A stretch of 46,908 nucleotides of DNA from contig NZ_JAUYAW010000071.1 of the NCBI RefSeq assembly GCF_030693405.1, forward strand, positions 1 through 46,908. Reading direction: 5' to 3'. Below, piece by piece: positions 15,561 to 24,271 of the stretch. The translations under genes and the position numbers were made by a program. Position 1 is the first letter of the stretch; each line of letters starts with the position of its first letter. Under the pieces are notes generated by a model. The model made no database searches. It had not been told where the DNA came from and saw nothing but the letters and a program-made list of their open reading frames with translations. This stretch comes from Phenylobacterium sp. (GTDB taxonomy: Bacteria; Pseudomonadota; Alphaproteobacteria; Caulobacterales; Caulobacteraceae).

Positions 15561-15902
15561 TCAGGCGCACACGCGCAGGAGTAGGAGCGGCAAGCCCAGC
15601 CAGGCGGTTGAGACGGCGCCGACCACCGCAATCGCCAGGGTGGCGAGGCGGAGAAACCGCTCGACGCCATCGTCGGATCGTCTCCGCCAGCTCCACCAGG
15701 CATAGGCGATCGACAGAGCTGTCATCGCGAGCCAGAGACCCACAAGGATAATCCGCAGCGGCCAGGGCTCGTCGGGGCTGGCCCAGCCGCGGGCGCAGGC
15801 CACGCCATGGGCGCCGTACAGGACAATAAAGGCGAGGCTCCACAGGAGAAAGGCGCCGACCAGGGCCAGGAGGTCGCCGAAGGGGCGAAACTGTGGGGTC
15901 AT
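15561..15902 (-). CDS. Small membrane protein of the cytochrome oxidase operon
   Basis: This is a 113-residue protein with three hydrophobic helices (about 8-30, 48-68 and 86-110). The first ends ...YGAHGVACARGWASPDEPWP, and a basic WWSWRRRSDDG loop separates the last two. No family is recognised. Its ATG overlaps the stop of the fused subunit I-III gene as ATGA, so it is translationally coupled to the oxidase and is probably an accessory or assembly subunit. It is the last gene before the IS-rich segment, and its 3' end is intact. Confidence 0.65.
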   Translation of the reverse strand: MTPQFRPFGDLLALVGAFLLWSLAFIVLYGAHGVACARGWASPDEPWPLRIILVGLWLAMTALSIAYAWWSWRRRSDDGVERFLRLATLAIAVVGAVSTAWLGLPLLLLRVCA

Positions 15903-18421
15903 GACATCCACGCCGGGCCGTGCAGGAGGGCGAGGCTGATCAGGCCTGTGGCCCCAAGATAGAGCCACCAGAGGCGCAGGGCTGAGAACTCTACCGCCCG
16001 CTGCGCCGAGATCCAGCCGTTGCGGGAGCGCGCCCAGGCATAGGCGCTGAGGATGGCGGCGATCAGCCCGTGGAAGGCCAGATAGCCGCTGATGAAGGTC
16101 ACCGCCGCGGCGTAGGCGTGGCTGTTCGGGGCCGGGGCTGTGAAGAGTGGGACGGCCAGGGCGCCGCCGGCGATCACGGCGCCTGCGGCCGCTGAGACCA
16201 GCAGCCAGGTCTGGCTGTCGGCGGCGCGGCTCTCGCCGTTCGCCCGGGCGCCTCGCCAGACGGCGGCAAGACCCGTGGCGAGCCCCGCCAGGACGAGCAG
16301 CGGCGTTACGGGCTCCCGCGCCAGCAGGGCGGGCGGCGGCCAGTTGGGGGCCACCACCCAGAGGAACAGGTAGCCGAAGACCAGGGCGCCGAAGAAGACT
16401 CCGTTGGCCATCAGGGTGAAGACCATGCCCCACAGGGTGGGGGGATCGGCGGCCATGGCGTGCAGGGGCGCGGTCTGACCCCGTCCGATGTCCACCGGGG
16501 CGACGTCCTCCCGCAAGCCAGAGGCCCACATCCACCGCCAGCCGCAGATCACGATGAGGACGAAGGCGATGGCCGAGAGGGGATAGAGCTTGAACAGGAA
16601 ACTGACGAAGAACAGGCCTGTGGCCAGGGCCGTCCATAGGGGCATGAGGGTCGGCCCCGGCAATAGCACCACCTGATCGGGCTCGCCGCTCAGCATGTGG
16701 ACGCTGAGCGTCTCGCGCCACCCGTTGCGGGGCTGGCCGAGATAACCCTCGCCCCGGGCCAGGGCGGCGGGCAGGCCTGGATCATCCTCCAGCGGGTCGC
16801 GGCTCGTCACATGAGGCTGGGAGCCGATATTGTAGGCTGGCGGCGGCGTGGGCATGCCCCATTCCAGGGTGCTGGCGCCCCAGGGATTTCGCCTGGAGCG
16901 CCGTCCGAACCGGGCGACCTGCACGACATCGACGACCACCAGCGCAAACCCGATGGCGAGGATGAAGCCCGCGACGGAGCTGATCAGGTTCAGGAGATCC
17001 CAGCCCATCTCCCCGCCATAGGTGAAGACCCGCCGGGGCATGCCCCAGAGACCCGTCAGGTGCATGGGCAGGAAGGCGGCGTTGAAGCCGATCATGATCA
17101 GGGCAAAGGCCGTACGGCCCAGCCCCTCCAGGTGTTTTCGGCCGGTGAAGTGCGGCAGCCAGTAGTAGATCCCGGCCAGTACAGGAAAGACGAAGCCCCC
17201 CATCAGCACATAGTGCAGGTGGGCGACGATGAAGTGGGTGTCGTGGGCCTGCCAATCGAAGGGCACAACGGCGACCATGACGCCGGTCAGGCCGCCGATG
17301 ACGAAGGTCGACAGGAAGCCGTAGAAATACAGCATCGAAAGCGTGATGCGCGGCCGCCCGCTGAGCAGGGTGGCCAGCCAGGCGAAGATCTGCACCGCCG
17401 TGGGGATCACCACCAGGGTGCTGGCCGCTGAGAAGAAGGCGAGCGACAGGTGCGGGATGCCCGTCGCGAACATGTGGTGGGCCCAGATGCCGAAGCTGAT
17501 GAAGCCCAGCGCGATCAGGGCGACGATGATCCAGGCGTAACCCACCAGCTTCTGGCCGGTGAAGACCGGCAGGATGGTGGAGATGATCCCCGCCCCCGGC
17601 AGGAAGATGATGTAGACCTCAGGATGGCCGAACAGCCAGAAGAGGTGCTGCCACAGGAGCGGGCTGCCCCCCCGGGTCGGGTCGAAGAAGGGCCAGTCAA
17701 AGGCCCGCTCCAGCTCCAGAAGCACGCTGCCCAGAATGAGGGGCGGAAAGCCGAACAGCATCATGGCGGCGGTGACCCAGAGGTACCAGACCATGATCGG
17801 CATGCGATGCAGGGCCATGCCGCCGGTGCGGATCTTCAGCACCGTGGTCATGAACTCCACCGCCGCGCAGACCGCTGAGACCTCCACGAAGGTCACGCCG
17901 ATCAGCCACACGTCGGAATTGATCCCCGGCGAATAGGGCTTGGACGACAGCGGGGTGTACATGAACCAGCCGCTGTCTGGCGCCACCCCGCCCAGCATGG
18001 CCAGGATCAGGATCGAGCCGCCGAACAGGTAGCACCAGTAGCCAAAGGCGCTGAGCCGCGGAAAGGCCAGGTCCCGGGCGCCCAGCAGCTTGGGCAGCAT
18101 GTAGAGGGCCAGCCCCTCAATGGCGGGAATGGCGAACAGGAACATCATCACCGTGCCATGCATGGTGAAGACCTGGGCGTAGGCGGCCGCGTCCAGGAAG
18201 TCGGTCTCAGGACCCGCCAGCTGCGCCCGGATCAGCATGGCCAGCACGCCGCCGATCAGGAAGAAGACGAACGACGTGATGATGAAGCGCAGACCGACCG
18301 TGGAGTGGTTCACCGCCGACAGGGCGCCCCAGCCGGGGGCCGTTCCCCAAAGGCGCTCCAGGGCCTTGTGGCGGCCGATTGCGGAGAGCGGCGCCGGCGC
18401 GCCGGGTGTCTGATCGCTCAT
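15899..18421 (-). CDS. Cytochrome c oxidase, fused subunits I and III
   Basis: The product is 840 residues. Residues 1 to about 620 are heme-copper oxidase subunit I: low-spin heme ligand in FTMHGTVMMF, GHPEVYIIFLPG (Cu-B His and cross-linked Tyr), AHHMFATG (two Cu-B His), and HDTHFIVAHLHYVLMGG (heme a and a3 ligands). From about 625 the chain continues into a short subunit III, with ANGVFFGALVFGYLFLWVV and FISGYLAFHGLIAAILSAY. The fusion is known in caa3/CoxN-type oxidases. The start (MSDQTPGAP) overlaps the subunit II stop as ATGA. It reduces O2 to water while pumping protons in the inner membrane. Confidence 0.93.
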   Translation of the reverse strand: MSDQTPGAPAPLSAIGRHKALERLWGTAPGWGALSAVNHSTVGLRFIITSFVFFLIGGVLAMLIRAQLAGPETDFLDAAAYAQVFTMHGTVMMFLFAIPAIEGLALYMLPKLLGARDLAFPRLSAFGYWCYLFGGSILILAMLGGVAPDSGWFMYTPLSSKPYSPGINSDVWLIGVTFVEVSAVCAAVEFMTTVLKIRTGGMALHRMPIMVWYLWVTAAMMLFGFPPLILGSVLLELERAFDWPFFDPTRGGSPLLWQHLFWLFGHPEVYIIFLPGAGIISTILPVFTGQKLVGYAWIIVALIALGFISFGIWAHHMFATGIPHLSLAFFSAASTLVVIPTAVQIFAWLATLLSGRPRITLSMLYFYGFLSTFVIGGLTGVMVAVVPFDWQAHDTHFIVAHLHYVLMGGFVFPVLAGIYYWLPHFTGRKHLEGLGRTAFALIMIGFNAAFLPMHLTGLWGMPRRVFTYGGEMGWDLLNLISSVAGFILAIGFALVVVDVVQVARFGRRSRRNPWGASTLEWGMPTPPPAYNIGSQPHVTSRDPLEDDPGLPAALARGEGYLGQPRNGWRETLSVHMLSGEPDQVVLLPGPTLMPLWTALATGLFFVSFLFKLYPLSAIAFVLIVICGWRWMWASGLREDVAPVDIGRGQTAPLHAMAADPPTLWGMVFTLMANGVFFGALVFGYLFLWVVAPNWPPPALLAREPVTPLLVLAGLATGLAAVWRGARANGESRAADSQTWLLVSAAAGAVIAGGALAVPLFTAPAPNSHAYAAAVTFISGYLAFHGLIAAILSAYAWARSRNGWISAQRAVEFSALRLWWLYLGATGLISLALLHGPAWMS

Positions 18422-19122
18422 TCTGTGGCCCCCTGTGCGGCCCGCCAGGCGGCGTAGTCGGCGGGGCTGTGGGCTTGGACGACGAAGTCCATCATGGCGT
18501 GCGCGTTTCCACAGAACTCGGCGCACTGGCCGCGATAGATCCCAGGCGCGTCGGCCTGCAACCGGATGACGTTCGTGTGGCCCGGGATGGCGTCAATCTT
18601 GCCGCCAAGCCTCGGCGCCCAGAAGCTGTGAATGACGTCACGGCTGGTCACCTGCACCTCAAAGGGCCGGCCCACCGGGACGTGCAGCACCCCCTCGGTC
18701 GCCGCCTGGCCTGGCAGGTCGGGGTACTGGAAGGTCCACGCCCACTGGCGCGCCTCGGCCTCGATGCGAAGCACCCCGGGCTCGCCGCGGGGACTCAGTC
18801 GGTCGCCCACCAGAAGGGCCGCGACCAGCAGGGCCAGCAGGACGACGCCGGGAAACACCAGTCCGCCGCCGATCAGCATGGCGCGCGCCGACGGGGCGCT
18901 CCACCGGCGAAGGACCAGCGGCAGCAACGAGGCGCCGACAACCCCTAGAAAAATGACCACAGAGCCGGCCAGCATCACCCACCAGAGGGTTGCAATGGCC
19001 TGGGCGGCCTCGCCGGCCGGCGCCAAGGTGGACAGCGGCCCTCCACAGCCGGCCAAGGCGAGCGTCACTATGATCGCGGACCCATTACGGCCTAGCCGCG
19101 TTGGGCTCCCATGTCGCAGCAT
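18418..19122 (-). CDS. Cytochrome c oxidase subunit II (lipoprotein)
   Basis: The product is 234 residues. An N-terminal lipobox LALAGC makes it a lipoprotein. Two membrane helices (about 40-105) are followed by the periplasmic cupredoxin domain, with VIHSFWAPRLGGKIDAIPGH and the Cu-A site GQCAEFCGNAHAMM. This domain takes electrons from cytochrome c. No CxxCH is present, so it lacks the fused cytochrome c seen in classical caa3 subunit II. The ATG is at 19122; only 12 bp separate it from the start of the divergent DUF2231 gene, so its promoter must lie inside that gene or further upstream. Confidence 0.9.
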   Translation of the reverse strand: MLRHGSPTRLGRNGSAIIVTLALAGCGGPLSTLAPAGEAAQAIATLWWVMLAGSVVIFLGVVGASLLPLVLRRWSAPSARAMLIGGGLVFPGVVLLALLVAALLVGDRLSPRGEPGVLRIEAEARQWAWTFQYPDLPGQAATEGVLHVPVGRPFEVQVTSRDVIHSFWAPRLGGKIDAIPGHTNVIRLQADAPGIYRGQCAEFCGNAHAMMDFVVQAHSPADYAAWRAAQGATE

Positions 19123-19134
19123 CAGGAGGCCCCC

Positions 19135-19617
19135 GTGTCGCAGGATCGATCCGAAGACCCGTTCGTCGGAAATGTCGCCTCGAGCATCCATGTGGCCGGC
19201 CACCCCATTCACGTGATGCTGGTGACCTTCCCCATCGCCCTGGTCTGCGCGACCCTGGGCGCCGATCTCTTCTACTGGTGGAGCGCCGACCCCTTCTTCG
19301 CCCGCGTGGGCCTGTGGACCAGCGGCTGGGGCTTTGTGATGGGCGCGGCCGCCGCCCTGAGCGGCACGGCGGAGCTGCTCCTGGTGCGCGGCATCCGGCG
19401 CAGCGCCGAGCCCTGGAGCCACGCCGTGGCGGCCATGATGCTCCTGAGCGTCATTGGCGCCAACTGGGGGCTGCGCCTGTTCGATCAGGCCGCAGCCATC
19501 CTGCCGTGGGGCCTGTTCCTGTCGGTTCTCGGCCTGATCTTTGTCGGCCTGGCCGGATGGCATGGGGGCAAGCTGGTGTTCGAGCATCAGATCGGCGTCG
19601 AGGTCAGCAAGGACTGA
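19135..19617 (+). CDS. DUF2231 four-helix membrane protein
   Basis: The product is 160 residues with the DUF2231 signature HVAGHPIHVMLVTFPIALV and four hydrophobic helices. The GTG at 19135 is chosen because a perfect AGGAGG sits 5 nt upstream (19124-19129). An ATG at 19111 would begin inside the divergent subunit II gene. Family members are often found with oxidases and metal- or heme-related genes and may bind heme through conserved His, but the function is unknown. It lies antisense between copD-like and subunit II genes of the other strand and overlaps the former by 31 nt tail-to-tail. Confidence 0.82.
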   Translation: MSQDRSEDPFVGNVASSIHVAGHPIHVMLVTFPIALVCATLGADLFYWWSADPFFARVGLWTSGWGFVMGAAAALSGTAELLLVRGIRRSAEPWSHAVAAMMLLSVIGANWGLRLFDQAAAILPWGLFLSVLGLIFVGLAGWHGGKLVFEHQIGVEVSKD

Positions 19618-20078
19618 AGCCCGCCGGGCTCCAGCAGCCACGACGGCAGGCGGCTCGATCCCAGGAAGGGCTTCTCCAGGACAAGCCAGAGGATGGCTGT
19701 CATCACTCCGAAGACCAGCGCCCAGACCGCCAGCAGCCGCAAGCGGGGCGGCTGGGATCCCGGCTCTGACAGGGCCGAAAGGACAAAGCCGTACTGGACG
19801 TGGGCCATCACCAGCAGGCCGACGAGGGCCAGCTTCACGAACATCCAGCCCTGCAGCACCCCGGGCGCCAGCAGCAGCAGGGCCGTGCCCGCGCCGATCG
19901 CCACGAAGGCGGCGGGCGAGGTGATGGCGTTGTAGCTGAACCGGCTCGCGTTTCTGATCCGGATGAAGTCCTCGCGATTGGTCATCGTCCGGTGGGCCAG
20001 CAGCAGGCCAGGCAGGTAGATCAGTCCCGCGCACCAGATCAGCAGGCCGGAGATGTGCAGGAATTTCAGCCACGCCAC
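19587..20078 (-). CDS. CopD/HemJ-like membrane protein
   Basis: The 163-residue product has four or five membrane helices. The first segment, WLKFLHISGLLIWCAGLIYL, carries the conserved His and Gly spacing of the CopD/UPF0093 (HemJ) fold. Other conserved spots are HRTMTNREDF and FVKLALVGLLVMAHVQYG. Such proteins handle copper or protoporphyrinogen oxidation, both relevant to oxidase assembly. It starts with GTG inside the last codons of the CtaG-like gene (13-nt overlap). An ATG in the same place is out of frame. Confidence 0.75.
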   Translation of the reverse strand: MAWLKFLHISGLLIWCAGLIYLPGLLLAHRTMTNREDFIRIRNASRFSYNAITSPAAFVAIGAGTALLLLAPGVLQGWMFVKLALVGLLVMAHVQYGFVLSALSEPGSQPPRLRLLAVWALVFGVMTAILWLVLEKPFLGSSRLPSWLLEPGGLQSLLTSTPI

Positions 20079-20833
20079 GCCATCGCCTCATCGTTTTCCA
20101 GGCCCTTCAGCCAGCGCGCGGCCAGCCAGACCACCGCGGCGAAATAGGGCAGGGCGCCAGGCGCCCACATGATCAGGCCGGCCAGTTGCTGATCCTCAAG
20201 CGGGGTCAGCCCGAAGGCCTGGGTGGTGGCCAGATGAGGGCCAAACAGCGGCTCCTGGGCGAAGGTGATCAGCGCCGCCAGGAGGCCCATCTGGGCCATG
20301 GTCAGGATCAGGGCCAGGATCACCGACGGGGCCTCCGGCCGGCGGGCGACCGCGGCGCTCCAGAAGGCCACGGCGCTGGCCAGCAGAGTGACCTCCATCA
20401 GCCAGTAGCTCGCGACACCCTCCACCGCCCAGCCATAGGCCAGCGGCGCATGCCAGAGCCACAGCAGCACCATGTGGCCGAGGGCCGCCGCCGTCAGCCA
20501 GCGGCCCGGCAGGGTGCGCGGCAGGGCATAGGCCAAAAGGGGCGCCGCCACGGCGACCATGAGCATGTGGTGGGCGATCCGGGCCGAGAACAACGCCACG
20601 CTGAGCGCGCAGAGCGGGCTGACAAAGGCGATGAGCAGAACCGCCTGGGCGCTGAGGAAAGCGGTCCGCTGGCCGCCCGTCGCCCGGCAGCGCCACAGGT
20701 AGGCCACCGTGCTCGCCCCGAGGACCCCCAGAAGGACAGGGTCCAGATTCCAGCTGGTCACAAGCTGGGTGGGCGCCGGCGGCGGGCCGCAATAGGCGAG
20801 GTCGAGGGCTTCCGGGCCGGCCATGCGGGACAC
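20066..20833 (-). CDS. CtaG-like cytochrome c oxidase assembly factor (caa3_CtaG type)
   Basis: This is a 255-residue polytopic protein with about seven helices. FSARIAHHMLMVAVAAPLLA contains the double His typical of caa3-type CtaG proteins, and HMVLLWLWHAPLAYGWA and the later GLTPLEDQQLAGLIMW also match the family, which helps insert copper into the oxidase. The start is GTG 20833 (AGGAGG 3 nt before) or ATG 20824 (12 nt from the same site). It is the first gene of the minus-strand oxidase set and is divergent from mtnP, with about 176 bp for both promoters. Confidence 0.82.
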   Translation of the reverse strand: MSRMAGPEALDLAYCGPPPAPTQLVTSWNLDPVLLGVLGASTVAYLWRCRATGGQRTAFLSAQAVLLIAFVSPLCALSVALFSARIAHHMLMVAVAAPLLAYALPRTLPGRWLTAAALGHMVLLWLWHAPLAYGWAVEGVASYWLMEVTLLASAVAFWSAAVARRPEAPSVILALILTMAQMGLLAALITFAQEPLFGPHLATTQAFGLTPLEDQQLAGLIMWAPGALPYFAAVVWLAARWLKGLENDEAMAWRG

Positions 20834-21009
20834 ACCCCTCCTGCTGTCAGAACTGAGGCTTGAGCCTTGAGAACAAGCTTGGGCGCAGAGCGTTCCGAAA
20901 ATTCCTGAGGATCGTCGCTGATTGCCCTGCGCAGCCCGGCTCGGCCGTCGACAACCCGCAGCGTCTTGGCTAGGCCGAAGGGAGCGGTAACCAGCGGGGC
21001 GCGGGCGTC

Positions 21010-21891
21010 ATGAAACAGTGGACCATCGGCGTCATCGGCGGTTCCGGACTGTACGACCTCGACGGTCTGCGCAATCGCCAGACCCTGTCGATCAACTCCC
21101 CCTGGGGTGCGCCTTCCGATGAGTTGGTTACCGGCGAGCTGGACGATGTGCGTCTGGTCTTCCTTCCCCGGCATGGTCGCGGCCACCGCATCCCACCCGG
21201 CGCCCTGAACGCGCGCGCCAATATCGATGTGCTCAAGCGGGCCGGTTGCACCGACATCCTCTCGGTTTCAGCGGTCGGATCGCTGAGGGAGGAGTTGCCG
21301 CCCGGGACCTTTGTGCTGGTCGACCAGTACATTGACCGCACGGTGTCTCGCCCGGCTTCCTTCTTCGGGGAGGGGTTGGTCGCCCACGTCTCCATGGCCG
21401 AGCCGGTCTGTCCGCGCCTGTCCGCCGCCGCCGCTGCGGCGGCCCGCTCAGCCGGCGCCCCGACCGTCGAGGGAGGAACCTACCTCGCCATGGAGGGGCC
21501 GCAGTTCTCCACCAAGGCCGAAAGCCATCTCTACCGGTCCTGGGGATGCTCGGTGATCGGCATGACCGCCATGCCCGAGGCGCGGCTGGCCCGCGAGGCG
21601 GAGCTACCCTACGCCAATGTCTGCATGGTCACCGACTATGACTGTTGGCGCGAGGCCACCGCCCATGTGGAGGTGTCCAACGTGCTGGAGGTGCTGCAGA
21701 GCAATGCTGACACCGCCCGACAGATGATCGCCGCCCTGGCCCGCAGCCTGCCGGAGATGCGCGAACCCTCGCCCATCGATACGGGGCTGGACTATGCGGT
21801 GATCACCGATCCCGGCCTGTGGGATCCTGCGCTGGCTGCCAAGCTGGCGGGGATCTGCTCGCGCAAGTTCAGCGCAGCCGCCGCGGGGTGA
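21010..21891 (+). CDS. mtnP: S-methyl-5'-thioadenosine phosphorylase
   Basis: The 293-residue product has the type-2 purine nucleoside phosphorylase pattern: IGVIGGSGLYDLDG at the N-terminus, LPRHGRGHRIPP, SAVGSLREELPPGTFVLVDQ, the substrate loop GTYLAMEGPQFSTKAE and GMTAMPEARLAREA. It splits 5'-methylthioadenosine into adenine and methylthioribose-1-phosphate. The 3' end overlaps the DUF2064 transferase gene tail-to-tail by 23 nt. In arsenosugar-type clusters an MTA-phosphorylase-like enzyme removes adenine from a 5'-modified deoxyadenosine, so this copy may serve the neighbouring radical SAM pathway as well as, or instead of, methionine salvage. Confidence 0.88.
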   Translation: MKQWTIGVIGGSGLYDLDGLRNRQTLSINSPWGAPSDELVTGELDDVRLVFLPRHGRGHRIPPGALNARANIDVLKRAGCTDILSVSAVGSLREELPPGTFVLVDQYIDRTVSRPASFFGEGLVAHVSMAEPVCPRLSAAAAAAARSAGAPTVEGGTYLAMEGPQFSTKAESHLYRSWGCSVIGMTAMPEARLAREAELPYANVCMVTDYDCWREATAHVEVSNVLEVLQSNADTARQMIAALARSLPEMREPSPIDTGLDYAVITDPGLWDPALAAKLAGICSRKFSAAAAG

Positions 21892-22471
21892 GCGCACGCT
21901 GCAGGGCCGCGCCGTCATCGACGTCCTCGCGCATCTGCAGCCGGGCGTAGGGCGTGTCGCCCAGGGCGTCGATCGTGTCCTGGAGCGTCTGGTCGCTCGA
22001 CCACCGGATCCCGTCGAAGGGCCGGGGCTCCCGCGGACGTCGGCGCAGCCCGATCAGCCAGTAGCCCCCATCGGCGGCCGGCCCCAGGACCGCTGCCTTG
22101 GGGCCAAGGGCGGCGAAGGCGCGGGCGACGTCTGTGCGCGTCACGCCGGGCGTATCTGCGCCGATGATCACGACGGGGCCGGCGGGCAGGACGTCCGTCA
22201 CCCGCCGGAGCTTCGCCCCCAGACCGCCCGGACCCTGGGGCAGGGGACGACCGCGGCGGACCCACCGGGTCGGACGATCGGGCGAGGTCGCGACCCATAG
22301 GGTCCAGCGGGGGTCTGCGCCCAGCTCCCGCCATAGCCGTTCCAGGGCGTAGCGGCCAAATCTCAGGGCGGCGAGGTCGCCCACCTCGGCGGCCAGCCGA
22401 CGCTTGCCGACCCCAAGCCGGGGCTGGCGAGCGAAGATGACCAGATGTCGCCGGGTTCGGTCAGCGGCCAT
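21869..22471 (-). CDS. DUF2064 / CofC-like transferase 1 (rSAM/selenodomain-associated type)
   Basis: The product is 200 residues. VIFARQPRLGVGKRRLA is the nucleotide-binding opening of nucleotidyl/glycosyl transferases. VIIGADTPGVTRTDVARA carries the D-x-P metal motif, and GPAADGGYWLIGL is the strongest DUF2064 signature. TIGR models call this group transferase 1, rSAM/selenodomain-associated. It overlaps the family-2 glycosyltransferase gene by 11 nt and is the last gene of the rSAM-GT-DUF2064 operon. The donor and acceptor are not known. Confidence 0.83.
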   Translation of the reverse strand: MAADRTRRHLVIFARQPRLGVGKRRLAAEVGDLAALRFGRYALERLWRELGADPRWTLWVATSPDRPTRWVRRGRPLPQGPGGLGAKLRRVTDVLPAGPVVIIGADTPGVTRTDVARAFAALGPKAAVLGPAADGGYWLIGLRRRPREPRPFDGIRWSSDQTLQDTIDALGDTPYARLQMREDVDDGAALQRALTPRRLR

Positions 22472-23144
22472 AGATCTGGGCGATCCTGGTCGGCGGCGTC
22501 CCGGTCAGATAGAGGGCGAGGCATCGCAGATTGAGCAGGCTCTGCCGCGCCCAGCCCCGCTTGCGCCACCGGGCGGCGGACGTCAGCGCGTGGCCCGTAA
22601 GCCGCCGCAGGCGACGCCGCCCCAGCCGGCGCACCAGATCGACGTCCTCCATCAAGGGCAGGGGTCGATATCCGCCCACGGCCGCATAGAGGTCGCGGTG
22701 GATCAGCAGGCCCTGGTCGCCATAGGGCAGGGCCAGCGCCGCCACCCGCAGCCGGACTCCCAGTTCGAGCAACCTCGCCTGCCATGCGGGGTCGTCCAGC
22801 TTGAACCGGAAGGCGGCCGCCGAATGGGCGTGGTCGGGGTCAGCAAGGTAGGCGTCCAGGCTTCGCCAGGCCGTGGGATCGAGCCTGGTGTCGGCGTGCA
22901 GAAAAAGCAGCCACGGCGCCCGCGCCGCCGCCGCCCCGGCGGCGAGCTGTCCGCCACGGCCCGGCGCGCTGCGCAAAACCTCCGCCCCGCTGGCTAGGGC
23001 GACCTCGACAGTGCTGTCCGTCGAACCGCCATCGACCACGATCTTCTGGGCGACGGGGGGCAGGGCGGCCAAGGTTGCAGCGAGGCCCGCTGCGGCGTTC
23101 AGGGTCGGAATGATGACCGCCAGGTCGGACCGGGCGTGGCTCAT
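22461..23144 (-). CDS. Family-2 glycosyltransferase, transferase 2 (rSAM/selenodomain-associated type)
   Basis: The 227-residue product has a GT-A fold: AVIIPTLNAAAGLAATL, the VDGGSTDSTVEVA donor loop, LLFLHADTRL with the DxD-like metal site, and GDQGLLIHRDLYAAVGGYRPLPLMEDVDL toward the C-terminus. These match the short, soluble TIGR04283 group. The ATG at 23144 overlaps the radical SAM stop as ATGA. The enzyme probably transfers a sugar to the radical SAM product; the product itself is unknown. Confidence 0.83.
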   Translation of the reverse strand: MSHARSDLAVIIPTLNAAAGLAATLAALPPVAQKIVVDGGSTDSTVEVALASGAEVLRSAPGRGGQLAAGAAAARAPWLLFLHADTRLDPTAWRSLDAYLADPDHAHSAAAFRFKLDDPAWQARLLELGVRLRVAALALPYGDQGLLIHRDLYAAVGGYRPLPLMEDVDLVRRLGRRRLRRLTGHALTSAARWRKRGWARQSLLNLRCLALYLTGTPPTRIAQIYGR

Positions 23145-24109
23145 GCGCTGCAGCTGGCGCCGCCCAGGACGCAGAACTGCGCGCAGAAGGGGTGGTTCAG
23201 ACTGACCGGGACGGCCGCGCCGGCGAGGGTCGTCGAAAGCTCGAACTGCGTGTCGTAGGGGGTCAGGGTGCAGGCGACGACCGCCGGGCCAGGGGCGCCG
23301 CGGCGGCGGACAACCATGCGGCTGGTGGCGCACATCATCTCGCCTGGCGACCGGTTGAGAATTCCCCAGCAGGCCTCGGTGATTTCTGGAACCTCGGCGC
23401 CGGGCTCCATCTCGGGGAACAGGACCAGCTCGCCGGGATGGGCGGCGTCCACCTTCAGACCCCTGGCGTGGAACAGCGTGGCGAAGGCCGCCCTGGCGTC
23501 GTCCTCGGTCTCGTCAGCGATGCGTCGTCCGGCGATCGCGATCCTCGCCCCCTGTTCGTTCAGCCAGGCCAAACCGGCCCAGGCCTTGTCCCAGGCGCCG
23601 GCGCCGCGCTCGGCGTCGTGCGCCGCCTGGCTGTGGTGATCCAGACTGACCCGGAAGGTGAGCTGCGACCCGCCCCGAGCGATCAGCACGGCCAGGCGCT
23701 CGCCCCATCGCATCATCGGGCGCATGGCGTTGGTCAGGACCAGCACCTGACGGCCGCTGGCCAGGGCCTGATCGAGCATGACCAGAATGTCGGGGTTCAT
23801 GAAAGGCTCGCCGCCGGTGAACCCGATCTCCCGGGTGGGCAGGTCCAGGCGCTCGATCTCGGCCAGGTAGGCGGCAACGTCGCCGGCGGTCAGATAGACC
23901 AGGGCGTCATTGGTCGGCGAGCTTTCGATGTAGCAGTTCAGGCAGGCGATGTTGCAAAGGCTGCCGGTGTTGAACCACAGGGTCTCCAAGACTCTGAGGC
24001 CGACATGGGCGCGGGGCGATCCGTCGGCGGTCACGCGAGGATCGACAAACCGACCGGCGGTGGCTGGCCCGCGATGGGTGGCGAAGGGGGACAGGGCCGT
24101 CTGGGTCAT
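23141..24109 (-). CDS. Radical SAM enzyme
   Basis: The product is 322 residues. CNIACLNCYI (about residue 57) is the C-x3-C-x2-C [4Fe-4S] motif, and IGFTGGEPFMNPDI is the SAM-binding GGE motif. The C-terminal third holds more cysteines: EACWGIL, EMMCATSRM, VVACTLTPYD and a final FCAQFCVLGGASCSA, which could bind an auxiliary cluster. No DUF3641/selenocysteine domain of the ArsS type is evident. It heads an operon with two transferases (4-nt and 11-nt overlaps) and is divergent from DUF1499, with 162 bp between. The substrate is unknown; a 5'-deoxyadenosine adduct is possible given the mtnP neighbour. Confidence 0.88.
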   Translation of the reverse strand: MTQTALSPFATHRGPATAGRFVDPRVTADGSPRAHVGLRVLETLWFNTGSLCNIACLNCYIESSPTNDALVYLTAGDVAAYLAEIERLDLPTREIGFTGGEPFMNPDILVMLDQALASGRQVLVLTNAMRPMMRWGERLAVLIARGGSQLTFRVSLDHHSQAAHDAERGAGAWDKAWAGLAWLNEQGARIAIAGRRIADETEDDARAAFATLFHARGLKVDAAHPGELVLFPEMEPGAEVPEITEACWGILNRSPGEMMCATSRMVVRRRGAPGPAVVACTLTPYDTQFELSTTLAGAAVPVSLNHPFCAQFCVLGGASCSA

Positions 24110-24271
24110 CTGGTCCTTGCGTGATGAGCAGGCGGGCTGCTGCGGGCGTATTGGGGCGTCCCTAGTCCTATTCGGCCACCGGCGCCGATTGGTTTCAAGC
24201 CTGGCCCTCTATCCTGAGGCCCAGGATCGTGAAACGGTCACGCTTGCTGATTTCTGAGGAAGGCTCACCCC

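Noticed and set aside
23141..24109. Selenocysteine in the radical SAM enzyme
   Set aside because: No in-frame UGA occurs before the stop, and the residues after the stop belong to the overlapping glycosyltransferase gene.
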